Part shown: positions 1 through 9,300 of the stretch, piece after piece | Position numbering within the stretch: the stretch's first letter is position 1 | Layout: each line of letters starts with the position of its first letter | NCBI GenBank assembly: GCA_900065925.1 | Contig: LN890280.1 | Coordinates: 612,451-676,450, forward strand | Direction of reading: 5' to 3' | From: Nitrosotalea devaniterrae | GTDB taxonomy: Archaea; Thermoproteota; Nitrososphaeria; Nitrososphaerales; Nitrosopumilaceae | DNA: 64,000 bases | Notes under the pieces: model-generated | Databases searched by the model: none | Told to the model about the DNA's origin: nothing | The model's input: the letters and a program-made list of their open reading frames with translations, nothing else | Program-made: the position numbers and the translations under genes

Positions 1-1371
1 TTTTACTTGCTTGAATAGATCGTATGTTTTTTTATTATACTGCATTTTTACAAACTCTGATCTGGCAAAACCATCTCCATGCTCTCCTGATATACTACCT
101 CCTATTGATATTACACCAGAGAAAAACTCTGATGCAATATTTTTGATGCGGTGGATGTCTCTTTGTCTGAGAATTGACATGACATGCAGGTTGCCATTTC
201 CTGCATGGCCATATATTATGACCTTAAAGCCATACTTTTTTGAAATCATCTCAAGTATCTTTAACAGAAGCGGGAGTCTTTTTACTGGGACCACTGCATC
301 CTCGATGAGGTGGGGCATTATCTCATTTTTTGTTATACTCTGTAGACTGTATGCAAGCGCAGAGTTTCTAAAGTTCCACAATTTCTTGATTTTGTCCCTG
401 TTTGTTTCAGTCTTGATTATTTGACCTGATGTGATTTTGTAAATCTTTTTTTTACTTGATTGTATCATGTTGTCAAACTCGACAAAAATGAGACAGCCTG
501 TCTTTGATGACATCTTGATCTTGATCTTGATGTGTTTTGTTATATTGCTGTCAAAAATCTCTACTGCTGATGGTTGTAATTTGATTATATTTGGAACATC
601 TCTTACTGCTTCTGTCAGTGTACCATAATGTATGATGCACAGACAGATATTTTTTGGTAATGGATAAGTCCTTAGTTTTGCAGAAACTATTATGCCAAGT
701 GTTCCCTCAGAGCCTGCAATTAATTTGTGTAAATCTTTTTCTAAAGAAACCTTGTCAATTCTATACCCACACGAGTTCTTGGATACCTTGGGAAATGACA
801 CATCTTCACTGGAACGTATCTTGTTTATGATTTTCTTAAAGTCGCGATTACCTGGAAAATTTATAACTGTTCCAGAACCGTCTACCATTCTGACTTGAAT
901 CAGGTTGTCTATTGTACTGCCATACTTTAGCGAGTGGATACCGCTTGCATTGGTTCCAATCATTCCACCTATTGTACAGTGTGGACCTATTGATGGGTCA
1001 GGACCTATGAATCTGTTCCGAGTCTGAAGTATTTTATCAAGACGACCCTTGAAGACTCCGCTTCCAACTTTGACATGGTCGTCTCCAAGTCTTATCTCAT
1101 CAAGATGTCTCATATCCAAAATGATTCCTCTACCAAGTGCACTACCAACAAGTCCTACACCTGCTCCACGTGGTGTTACTGGAATACCATATTTTCTTGC
1201 AAATTTTATTATCTTTACAATATCTGATTCATTGCGGGGAAATGCAACAACTTGCGGCTTTACAACATAAGAACTGGCATCAACTGAATAGAGATTGCGT
1301 ATCTGGGCATCCCATGAAACTGTGCATTTTACAATTCTTGATAAACTAGGCCCGACCTGACTTGGTTTCAT
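1..1371 (-). CDS. FAD-linked oxidase, GlcD/D-lactate dehydrogenase-like (3' end beyond window)
   Basis: The reverse strand is open from an ATG at 1371 to the window edge (457 codons, no stop). The N-terminal part reads as a PCMH-type FAD-binding domain: a VTPRGAGVGLVGSALGRG segment near residue 60, then IGPDPSIGPHCTIGGMIGTNASG and an AGSEGTLGII segment. The C-terminal part has the VIIYGHAGNGNLHV and ISGEHGDG signatures of the GlcD/LDH C-terminal domain. Family members oxidise a 2-hydroxy acid such as glycolate or D-lactate with FAD; the substrate here cannot be told. Single-domain relatives are about 460 residues, so only a short tail should be missing unless an Fe-S domain is fused. Forward-strand ORFs in this interval are shadows. 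Confidence 0.9.
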   Translation of the reverse strand, partial: MKPSQVGPSLSRIVKCTVSWDAQIRNLYSVDASSYVVKPQVVAFPRNESDIVKIIKFARKYGIPVTPRGAGVGLVGSALGRGIILDMRHLDEIRLGDDHVKVGSGVFKGRLDKILQTRNRFIGPDPSIGPHCTIGGMIGTNASGIHSLKYGSTIDNLIQVRMVDGSGTVINFPGNRDFKKIINKIRSSEDVSFPKVSKNSCGYRIDKVSLEKDLHKLIAGSEGTLGIIVSAKLRTYPLPKNICLCIIHYGTLTEAVRDVPNIIKLQPSAVEIFDSNITKHIKIKIKMSSKTGCLIFVEFDNMIQSSKKKIYKITSGQIIKTETNRDKIKKLWNFRNSALAYSLQSITKNEIMPHLIEDAVVPVKRLPLLLKILEMISKKYGFKVIIYGHAGNGNLHVMSILRQRDIHRIKNIASEFFSGVISIGGSISGEHGDGFARSEFVKMQYNKKTYDLFKQVK

Positions 1372-1836
1372 TGATGGTCTATATCATAAATGCTTAAAAA
1401 ATGATTTAATTTTTCTGGAAATTGTCTATTCTTTGTATAATTCTTGGTTCCTGTTTTTCGCTTGGATATACCGGATCTATATTGGTAGGTTTTTTATTCC
1501 ACGGTGCCGTATTAATGGACAGTCATCCGACTGACAAAAGTGAAGACACGCTTGAATCAGGTCATCAGGTAAGGACTTGGTTTTCTGACTCGGCGGTGTT
1601 TTGCATTTCTGTGCGGAAACTATGTGACAACACGTGGAAATCTCCAGGAATGGGAAAACAATGGCAAAGAGGGAAAGTAATAGATGCGTTGGCATGTTAT
1701 TGCTTGGGAAAAAATGCCATGTCCACCCAAGGCCGGATGACATTCTTTTTTGGTTTAATCTGGAAATTATATCCTGTCAAATCTTCATGCATAATCTCTG
1801 AAAGATTTAATTTAGTAAAACCGAGTCTTTTTACTA
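1372..1836. other. Long intergenic stretch, possible structured RNA
   Basis: These 465 bases separate the divergent oxidase and DUF1512 genes. The middle (about 1500-1740) is richer in G and C than ordinary intergenic DNA here and contains several self-complementary pieces: CAGTC/GACTG around 1520-1535, GTGTT/AACAC enclosing a smaller hairpin around 1597-1632, and GGCAT/ATGCC around 1690-1719. A T-run follows at about 1745. The overlapping 146-codon forward ORF does not look like a protein. I could not match SRP RNA, RNase P RNA or a tRNA. A non-coding RNA is possible but unproven. Confidence 0.25.
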
Positions 1837-2958
1837 TTGGATTTTTTGGGTACAAACCTTGACAAGCTTTTCAGTTCCACTGACAATTCCAATCCTCTGA
1901 TGTGGTTGGTCTGGATTCTTCCAATCTTTGTCTTTATGCTATATGGACAACGAATCCAGCTCCAAGTTACGTCCTCTGAAATCAACAAGGGGCTTGAGAA
2001 AATAAAGTCATATCGAGATGATACCAGAAAAGACCTAATCACTTATGTGAAGAACACTGTAAACCCGTCTGTAGATCCTACTACATTACTTGATAGATAT
2101 TTTGAGTACTTTACAATAATGCCCGTTGATATGGATCCTAATGGTATAGTGCCAAAGATAAAACACATCATGAGAACAAGGGAAGACTCGACCCGTGAAC
2201 AAGTAAAAAGTCTGTCTCCTAACATCAGTCATACTCAGGCAAGTCAGATAATCAATATCCTTGAAGCGGTAACCACACTGCACATGTTGTACAAGATGGT
2301 GCGACACTTTTTCCTTACTGCAAAAAAGCAAAACAACTTTCCATTGATATTGCCATTACAAATGATGATGCCATTTATTCTAGAAGAGGCAGAAGCACTC
2401 AAGGTTGCAGTCTCTGCATTCAAACAGGGACAGCCAATAGGGGATGGAATAGGTCCAATGATTGTTGGAAAAATGATGCTTGGTACAGAAAAAAAGACTG
2501 TTGCACTTGAAACTGTTATGAGCGAAAAAGACTTTGAGGGAAGAAAACTGTGTCTTCTAAAGGCAGAAGGTCCGGCTGCAACAGTTGGAAGGCCTGCAGA
2601 TGCACTTGAAAAAATGATCTCTGAAAACAAACCTGATATCATAATCATGGTGGATGCTGCGTTAAAACTGGAGGGAGAAGATACTGGCTCTATTGCTCAA
2701 GGTTTTGGTGCTGCAATAGGAGGAGTTGGCACTGAAAGGTTTCAGATAGAAGAAGTTGCAACAAAGTATGGCATTCCAATATATGCAATTGTAATAAAAC
2801 AGTCAATCAAGGAGGCAATCACTCTGATGAAAAAAGAGATTGCAGATTCTTCTGAAAGTGTGTCTTCTCAGGTCTATGATATCATAAAGGGTAACACAAA
2901 GACAGGACAGTGTGCTTTGGTAATTGGGGTTGGAAACACGTTGGGGGTATCACAATGA
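1837..2958 (+). CDS. DUF1512 family membrane-anchored protein
   Basis: The protein has 373 residues, with one hydrophobic segment near residues 22-37 (WLVWILPIFVFML) and then a soluble cytosolic-looking domain. Length and sequence agree with the archaeal DUF1512 family, which has no established function. The C-terminal half contains the glycine-rich stretches KAEGPAATVGRP and IAQGFGAAIGGVGTERF, typical of the family. The start shown is a TTG; an in-frame ATG lies at 1900 but would remove the residues before the membrane segment. The stop overlaps the next ATG (ATGA), so it probably shares a transcript with the zinc-ribbon gene that follows. Function unknown. Confidence 0.8.
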   Translation: MDFLGTNLDKLFSSTDNSNPLMWLVWILPIFVFMLYGQRIQLQVTSSEINKGLEKIKSYRDDTRKDLITYVKNTVNPSVDPTTLLDRYFEYFTIMPVDMDPNGIVPKIKHIMRTREDSTREQVKSLSPNISHTQASQIINILEAVTTLHMLYKMVRHFFLTAKKQNNFPLILPLQMMMPFILEEAEALKVAVSAFKQGQPIGDGIGPMIVGKMMLGTEKKTVALETVMSEKDFEGRKLCLLKAEGPAATVGRPADALEKMISENKPDIIIMVDAALKLEGEDTGSIAQGFGAAIGGVGTERFQIEEVATKYGIPIYAIVIKQSIKEAITLMKKEIADSSESVSSQVYDIIKGNTKTGQCALVIGVGNTLGVSQ

Positions 2959-3143
2959 GGCTTTTCAAGAAAAAAGAAGAGGTACTTGATCCATACACTG
3001 TAGAGCAGTGTAACAGCTGCAATAAAACATCCAAGCGCAAATTCAAGGAGGGTGATCATGTATTCAAAATGACTGAGAAATGTGCGTCATGTGGAAACGG
3101 GCAGATGATGGTGGCCAAAATTTTTGGCGAAGTTGTCAAATAG
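2955..3143 (+). CDS. Small zinc-ribbon protein
   Basis: A 62-residue protein starting at the ATG that overlaps the stop of the DUF1512 gene. It has two CxxC pairs (CNSC near residue 19 and CASC near residue 43), which would bind one zinc ion, in an otherwise charged small domain. A longer reading frame from 2910 exists, but it would run 49 nt into the upstream gene, so the 2955 start is preferred. The overlap suggests translational coupling. Its function is unknown; such ribbons often bind RNA or protein partners. Confidence 0.7.
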   Translation: MRLFKKKEEVLDPYTVEQCNSCNKTSKRKFKEGDHVFKMTEKCASCGNGQMMVAKIFGEVVK

Positions 3144-3240
3144 TGACATTCTTGGTATCTGCTCATTATTCTTGAAAATATCGATATGTCATGTTATTTT
3201 ACAACTTTTTTCAAGTATGTTTGTGATATGACATAGGTAG

Positions 3241-3249
3241 TCTTTTAAG
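3241..3249 (+). promoter_or_regulatory. TATA-like box
   Basis: The T/A-rich CTTTTAAG-type element lies about 26 nt before the ATG at 3269, the spacing expected for a leaderless archaeal transcript. Inferred from spacing only. Confidence 0.35.
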
Positions 3250-3268
3250 CAATGGTGTGGTACCGTAC

Positions 3269-3523
3269 ATGCCAAACATGAAGACTCTGGGTGCCATACT
3301 CATTGTGCTGGGTTTGCTTGTATCCATCATTGGATATGGCTTGTATGGAAATGTCATATGTCACTGTGCTGCTCAAACAGGGGGCAGCCCAATTGGGTGT
3401 CATTGTACAAGTGTCTTGCAGCAATACATTGGACACCTGCTGGTCTATTCGGGATTTGCAGTGGCAGGCAGTGGGATGATTGTATTCACCAAGTGGTGGA
3501 GAAAGAAGATTATCTTTAACTAG
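3269..3523 (+). CDS. Small two-TM membrane protein with Cys/His loop
   Basis: About 84 residues. A hydrophobic helix near residues 6-25 and a second near 56-73 flank a loop with four cysteines and two histidines (CHC, then CHC), which could bind metal or form disulfides outside the membrane. The frame is open further upstream to a GTG at 3257, but the TATA-like box at 3241-3249 favours 3269 or the ATG at 3278. It stands alone between the zinc-ribbon gene and the convergent methionine aminopeptidase. I do not recognise the family. Confidence 0.55.
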   Translation: MPNMKTLGAILIVLGLLVSIIGYGLYGNVICHCAAQTGGSPIGCHCTSVLQQYIGHLLVYSGFAVAGSGMIVFTKWWRKKIIFN

Positions 3524-3528
3524 AAATC

Positions 3529-4419
3529 TTAAATCGTAGTCACAAGGGCATTATTTTCTTGCGGGATAAACGTGTGTTCTGCCTGTGCAACTCTTTCCTC
3601 GTTTGCCTCTACTAATATTGGATAAGCCCTGACAACTTTGTTTTTGATTAATTTTTCAAGCAACTCTCTTGCAGTCTTTTCGTCATATTCTGGAATAAAC
3701 CACCTCAGCGCAAATGGTAGCATGTTGAATTTTTGCCATATGAAGTCAATCATCTTGTTTGCATCTTCATCTTTTGTTCTTTTTCTTGTCACAAGTGAGA
3801 AAATATTTCGTATTTTGCCTTCTCGCACAAAACCTGATCCTTCAGGAGTGGTGACAAATGGTTCACATGCATATGCTTCTGTGGACTGGAATGAAAAAGA
3901 GCCAATGGACCATATGTTTGGTACGGATCTGCCTGCATGGATAGTATACTGTTCAAGAGAATGGCCGCTGAGGTTTGCAATTGGTATGCCTCCCATCTGT
4001 TTTGTAGTGTTTTCTATTGCTTTTCCTACGTCACTTGATTTTGCACCAACTCGTATTATTGACATGGCCTCTTTGAGTGCGGATTCTGCAGCCTGTACTA
4101 GAAAGTCATACTTTGGCTCATAGCATACGGTTACTGCCGTATCTGCAATGTAACCATTTATCTGAACTCCCAAGTCAATTTTTAAAAGATCTGTATCCTT
4201 GACTGTAATCCTGTCATTTGGTTCCGCTGTGTAGTGTGCTGCAATTTCGTTTAGACTGACATTTACTGGAAATGCGCACTTGCCTCCTTTACTAGTGATT
4301 TCTTTTTCAATGGAATTGCATATCTCTTCAAGGGTTGAGCCTATGTGGTTTTTTCTCCTGGCATTTTCCCGTACCTCTGCTGCTATTTTTCCTGCATGAA
4401 TGTAATCTTGTAATTGCAA
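3529..4419 (-). CDS. map: Methionine aminopeptidase, type II (archaeal)
   Basis: This cytosolic dimetal enzyme removes the initiator methionine from new proteins. The 296-residue length is normal for archaeal MetAP. The expected residues can be read: substrate-binding H62 (AAHYT), metal ligands D82 (KIDLG) and D93 (YIADTAV), H153 (LSGHSL), E186 (ACEPF) and E281 (QAEHTF). The insert between H153 and E281 is of the type II kind. The start is a TTG; no in-frame ATG lies nearby. The gene is convergent with the small membrane gene and transcribed away from tRNA-Pro. Confidence 0.95.
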   Translation of the reverse strand: MQLQDYIHAGKIAAEVRENARRKNHIGSTLEEICNSIEKEITSKGGKCAFPVNVSLNEIAAHYTAEPNDRITVKDTDLLKIDLGVQINGYIADTAVTVCYEPKYDFLVQAAESALKEAMSIIRVGAKSSDVGKAIENTTKQMGGIPIANLSGHSLEQYTIHAGRSVPNIWSIGSFSFQSTEAYACEPFVTTPEGSGFVREGKIRNIFSLVTRKRTKDEDANKMIDFIWQKFNMLPFALRWFIPEYDEKTARELLEKLIKNKVVRAYPILVEANEERVAQAEHTFIPQENNALVTTI

Positions 4420-4504
4420 CGATCATGGCTTAATTTGGTTTATTATTTAAAATCATCACATACATGAGAAGATTAAATTGGGGACATTTTTGTGCAATCA
4501 CATC

Positions 4505-4577
4505 GGGATCGTGGTCTAGCTTGGTATGATTCGGGTTTTGGGTACCTGAGGTCGTCGGTTCAAATCCGGCCGATCCC
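4505..4577 (+). tRNA. tRNA-Pro (TGG)
   Basis: The acceptor arm GGGATCG pairs with CGATCCC. The anticodon arm CGGGT/ACCTG encloses the loop TTTGGGT with anticodon TGG, and the T arm contains GGTTCAAATCC. No intron is present. The discriminator is A at 4578 and CCA is not encoded. An AT-rich element about 30 nt upstream (near 4471-4479) can serve as the TATA box, and a T5 run follows. Confidence 0.95.
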
Positions 4578-4618
4578 ATTTTTCATATTGAACTCAAGAC
4601 AGCGTTATGCTCATCTGC

Positions 4619-4789
4619 TTAGGATATCATGCATAATTCACAATCACAAAGTGTATCTGGATTATTCTTAGCAAAACACTTGATGTGCTGACCTGCTTGG
4701 CATTGTACACATATGGCATTTTTTCCTTCTAGTTTGGAATATTTTGGTGCTCCATCAAAACCAAATCCGCCATCTTGTGGTCCAACCAT
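4619..4789 (-). CDS. Small Cys-rich protein, probable zinc binder
   Basis: A 56-residue ORF below common length cut-offs, starting at an ATG. It begins with a glycine-rich MVGPQDGGFGFDG segment and carries a CVQC pair near residue 27, then a single Cys near 38 and a CDCELC cluster at the end, enough for one or two zinc sites. Codon use looks like neighbouring genes. It sits between tRNA-Pro and the EamA transporter on the transporter's strand. The function is unknown, but the ordered cysteines argue for a real gene. Confidence 0.65.
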   Translation of the reverse strand: MVGPQDGGFGFDGAPKYSKLEGKNAICVQCQAGQHIKCFAKNNPDTLCDCELCMIS

Positions 4790-4896
4790 GCGTTGTATGT
4801 TCTTTACCTAGTATTTTTGTATACCCACAGATGTGGTGGTATGTCTATCATTATTTGTTGCTAAACTGCCTGAAATCTGAAAATCTTTCTCAGAAT

Positions 4897-5796
4897 TTAA
4901 TGCATTGGAGATTCTTGATTTTCTTTTATGCTTTCTTTTCTGTTTATTGTGTAAATTCCAGTCAACATTATGGCAATTGCAGATATCTGGTACAAGCTTA
5001 CCTGCTCGTGTAAAAATACTGATGCAAAAACAAGGCCAAAAACAGATGACATTGAAAATATCATTATTGTCCTAATTGTTCCAATTCTCTTTAGGCTCTG
5101 CAAGAAAAAGTACAGCGATCCACCAAATCCTATTGCACTAAGGAGTATCACATACGGTATCTGTTCTGTGCTGATTACAAGTGGTATTTGCAATACAAGT
5201 ATTGTCCCAAGTAGAATGGAGCCTCCTATGGCTGATTTTAGTTGGACAAGTCTTGCAGTGTCCATCTTTGTAGATATTATTCTGCTCAGGTTGTTGTCAA
5301 GCGCCCACAGTGCCATTGCCCCTAGGATGAAAAAATGCCCTGCATTTAGTTGCAGTATGGATCCTGAAAATTTGATGTTTGTTGTTATGATGACAACTCC
5401 TAACAAGACCAGTGCAACTGAAACAAAACCGATTGGCTTTAACCTCTCTTTAAAAAATAATAATCCAAATAATACTGTAAACATTATCTCAACATTTGAT
5501 AACAGCGAAGTATCTGTCGCACTTGACTGATGCAAGCCTACAAAGTACAAATAAGGAGCAGCAGCTGCACCGCACACTGATATTGCAACAAGTATGACAT
5601 AATCTTTCTTTGAAAGTAATATCTTGGATTTTTTTGATATTGGTGTAAACACTAGTGCTGCAATAAGATATGCTATTGATGAAAGAAGTAAAACATTGAT
5701 GTTTGATATTATTGGCTTTGCAATTGTAGGTACTGCACCAAATAGAACTGAAGCAAGTAATGCTGATAAGTATCCGATGATTTCTTTTTTGTTCAT
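4897..5796 (-). CDS. EamA/DMT superfamily transporter
   Basis: A 299-residue integral membrane protein with about ten hydrophobic helices arranged as two similar halves, the usual EamA duplication. The conserved end of the first half reads as SLLSNVEIMFTVLFGLLFF followed by ERLKP, and the second half ends VFGLVFASVFLHEQ. Members export or import small metabolites such as amino acids or drugs across the cytoplasmic membrane. The substrate cannot be deduced and the gene has no functional partner nearby. The ATG at 5796 is well placed before the first helix. Confidence 0.88.
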   Translation of the reverse strand: MNKKEIIGYLSALLASVLFGAVPTIAKPIISNINVLLLSSIAYLIAALVFTPISKKSKILLSKKDYVILVAISVCGAAAAPYLYFVGLHQSSATDTSLLSNVEIMFTVLFGLLFFKERLKPIGFVSVALVLLGVVIITTNIKFSGSILQLNAGHFFILGAMALWALDNNLSRIISTKMDTARLVQLKSAIGGSILLGTILVLQIPLVISTEQIPYVILLSAIGFGGSLYFFLQSLKRIGTIRTIMIFSMSSVFGLVFASVFLHEQVSLYQISAIAIMLTGIYTINRKESIKENQESPMH

Positions 5797-5983
5797 TTCC
5801 TGACTTGTGATTCAGGCGTATTATTATTTGAACAGAATGCAATTAGTTATTATCCGACTTTGACTGATTATGGTAGCCAGGCGATGAAGAAGAGTTAGAG
5901 ACATGACACAAAATGATTGTTAATTCAGTGACTCTGAGTACTGGCAATAGCTATTTATTGAAACATTCTAGTCCTAGATTAAA

Positions 5984-6223
5984 ATGAAGTTTGAGAAACG
6001 TGAAATTCTCTTAATTGTTGGAATCTTGTTTCTAATGATTGGCATGATGGCGTTTCTCCCACCTGTCATTGCTTTGGTGATTGCAGTTTTAATTTATTTT
6101 GGAATCAGGGTATTTGTAGGAAGGCGAAAAAGACAGATTCAAAAAGAGGTTGGCCAGGGCATCTGTGCTATATGTGGAGCAAAAGTTGTTGACGGTAAAT
6201 GTCCAAAATGTGACATGGCCTAG
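5984..6223 (+). CDS. Small membrane protein with C-terminal zinc ribbon
   Basis: A 79-residue protein. Two hydrophobic helices (about residues 8-24 and 26-44) are followed by a basic segment (GRRKRQ) and a C-terminal zinc ribbon with CAIC and CPKC pairs. The ribbon is predicted to face the cytosol by the positive-inside rule. A T/A-rich element at about 5951-5960 is correctly spaced for a leaderless start at the ATG. A similar arrangement of helices then zinc ribbon occurs in the gene at 28044-28370. Function unknown. Confidence 0.65.
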   Translation: MKFEKREILLIVGILFLMIGMMAFLPPVIALVIAVLIYFGIRVFVGRRKRQIQKEVGQGICAICGAKVVDGKCPKCDMA

Positions 6224-6374
6224 AAGTTTGTTGTTTATTTTGGTATGAATTCTACGTACGACTTATAATGTTTGCAGAGGATCTTTTGGCTATGCAGATT
6301 AAGGCATATTGGGCATTAACAACTAGCTCAACTTTTGTACCAGTAACACCTAAAATTACAAATCTGGCCTTGAA

Positions 6375-9300
6375 ATGGTAATACAGATGAAATATGCTAG
6401 CATTTACTCTATTGTCGGAATTCTCCTCTTACTTGTAGTTGGACAGGGTTATACAGCAAGTGGACAGACTGTTTCAATTGCAAACCATGTTGTCATCAAT
6501 GAAGTTGAAGTAAACCCGTTAAGCGATGATACAAAATATCCTGCACAATGGGTTGAACTGTATAATCCAACAAACTCTCCTGTAAATATTGGTGGTTGGA
6601 CGATTGGTGCAACTACTGGGCTAAAACAAGTCTATGTCATATCTTCCGGAACTATGATTCAAAGTCAACAGTTTATTGTGTATCATTATGTCCCAATATG
6701 GTTCCCACATGCTGGTGCAGTGATACAACTCAAAGGCCCTGACGGTACTATATTGGATCAAACTCCGCCACTTTCTGATACCCAAGGGGATGGTAACACA
6801 TGGCAAAGAATCTATGATGGACAAAACACCGGTTCCCAAAGTGACTGGGCATACAAGACTGGAACTCCAGGGTTTTCAAATGGAAAACCACCGACAACAA
6901 CTACTGTAAACCAACTTTCAATTTCTATATCGTCTGACAAGCAGGGATATACCTTTGGAGACTTTGTCAACATCAATGGACAAGTTTCACAGCTTGTCAA
7001 AGATCCTGCAGTGTCATCAATCCCGCAAACTGTTAGTATAGTGCTGTCAGGACCGCAAGGGTTCAAGAAAACATTTTCTCTCTATCCTGGAAATGATCTG
7101 AAATTTGCAACATCTACAAAAACTGATCAAGTTCTGGGATTTGTTGAAGGGACATATACAATTTCTGCATCATATGGTGGCGCACAGGCATCTTCGACAT
7201 TCTCACTTGGCTCAGCAGCATTTGTTCCCCCGACACAAGCTGCTGCAACAACCATGGTGGTATCAACAGACAAGTCAAACTATACTGTTGGACAACCCAT
7301 TATTTTGCTTGGTACTGTCTCAAATGTGATTCCGCTGACTCCTGTACAATACAAGGTCTATGATCCAACTAATGTCTTGATATACCAAGGAACACTATTT
7401 CCAGATGCACAAGGAAAAATAACTTCTGTAAATGCATATCAAAGCAGTGTTGGCAGTTCTGGACTGTCTATTAACAGTGTAAGTCCCGTATATGGAATAT
7501 ATCGAGTAACTGCTACGTATGGCGGTGCATCTGCTCTTACTAACTTTGTATTAAATCCTGCAGGAATGCAGAACCAAGCAATTTCTGTGATTACTGATAA
7601 ACTTGTTTATGCTCCGGGGGAAACCGTGTTAATCAGTGGAAGTACAAAACTGGCCGGATTGCAAAATGCCGGGCTTGCACCATCTGTTGAAATACGCCAA
7701 GCTTCTGTTACAAATGAATCTAGACCAATACCAGTATCTTTCGATATTAAGGATTTTGTGAACATACAATCAAGCAACAAATTCACGTACAAATTTACTA
7801 TACCTGCTTTGTCTGATCGAATTGGAAATTATGGGGTAACTGTCTCTTCACCTTTTGGAACCGCATATGTTAGCTTTGCAGTATCTAGTAATCCATCCAC
7901 TTATGTTCCAACAAACAATGGGTCATTTTCACTAAGCACAGACAAGTCTGTGTATGCATATGGTGATTCCATGGTTATTTCAGGCCAAGTCAGACCTGAT
8001 TTGATATCTGGTACTGGTGTACAAGTTAAGATATCTGTCTTGAATTCTAATGGAATTCAGATCATGTTTCAAGGTAGTACAGTTCTTGGTGGTGCTACAG
8101 TAGGTGCAGCATCTGGTGGAAGTGGCAATACACCTGGTCCTGGTGCTGTTGAATCTTATGCTCCTGTACCATTATCCCTCTCCGCACTTCCTGATGTGAA
8201 TGGGTATTATTCTATAAAACAAAATGTTGTATCGAATATTTTCAGCCCTGGTACTTACACATTGTCCGCTCATTATGGTTCTGCTTATAAAACAACATCC
8301 TCTTTTACAGTTTCTAATTTCATTGGTACTGGTGATCAAGGATCAATATCTGCAAGTACTGACAAAAAAGTCTATGGAATAGGAGACACTGTTAAGTTGT
8401 CTGGACAGGTTTCAGCACTGACAGACGCATCATCTTCTACACTGAGTCTAGTAAAGCCTGATGGTGAACAAACGTCATTTCCATTATCTGTTAACAATGG
8501 TGTCTTTTCATGGACTTGGATAATACCAAGTACTGCAAAAACTGGTACTCAAACAATAACTGACAGGTCAGTTTCTCCCGTATTTGATCCTACAATCAAT
8601 GTTTATGGTATTTACAGAATAAAAATAACTTCAGCTCATGCTAGTTCTGATCTATTCTTCCAAGTCTCTAAGAATCCTCAGCCAAACCAAGACATTGCCC
8701 CTATTGTATTGATGACTGACAAGACAGATTACCTGTCAACAGATGTGGCAAAAATCTGGGGAGAAGTTATCCCAATACAAAATGCTGCATCACAAGACAC
8801 TTCATCTACAGTTCAAGTTTTGATTTACTCGAATGATGGACAGCAGATATACCGTGGTGACGCTACTGTCAAACAAGGTGGGCAGTATTATGTTACAGTA
8901 CCATTCCACACCGGTATATGGAAGACTGGTACATACAAGGTCTATGTCCAGTACCTGACAAATAAAGTGATTGGAACATTCAACGTAACTGATCCATTTA
9001 CCACAAGTTCTGATAAATTACAACTCTTTATGACTACTGACACTGACAAATATCTACCTGGTCAAACTGTTCTCATAACCGGACGTACTAGCTATATTAT
9101 TTCTATCAATGATGTAGATCTTGCATTTGGTTTGACAAATGATACTAAAATTAATGAAGGTCAAGTCATGTCGCTGAAAGGAAATGTGGTGCCTAAAGCT
9201 ACTGTGGCATTTGATCAATACGGATCATTTAGTTATGACTATAAAATTCCAGTCAACACTGTACTTGGAAATTATACTATCATTGCTCAGGTGCCATTTG

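Noticed and set aside
11-1349. Four forward-strand ORFs of 68-137 codons
   Set aside because: The reverse strand carries one uninterrupted FAD-oxidase frame with clear family motifs; these are shadows.
1480-1750. SRP RNA
   Set aside because: The universal helix 8 motif (GGAAG...AGCAG type) could not be found on either strand.
1422-1862. 146-codon forward ORF and 88-codon reverse ORF
   Set aside because: Neither has protein-like composition or a motif, and the forward one overlaps the DUF1512 start.
6268-6381. 37-codon ORF before the large surface protein
   Set aside because: No motif and it overlaps the next start; probably chance.
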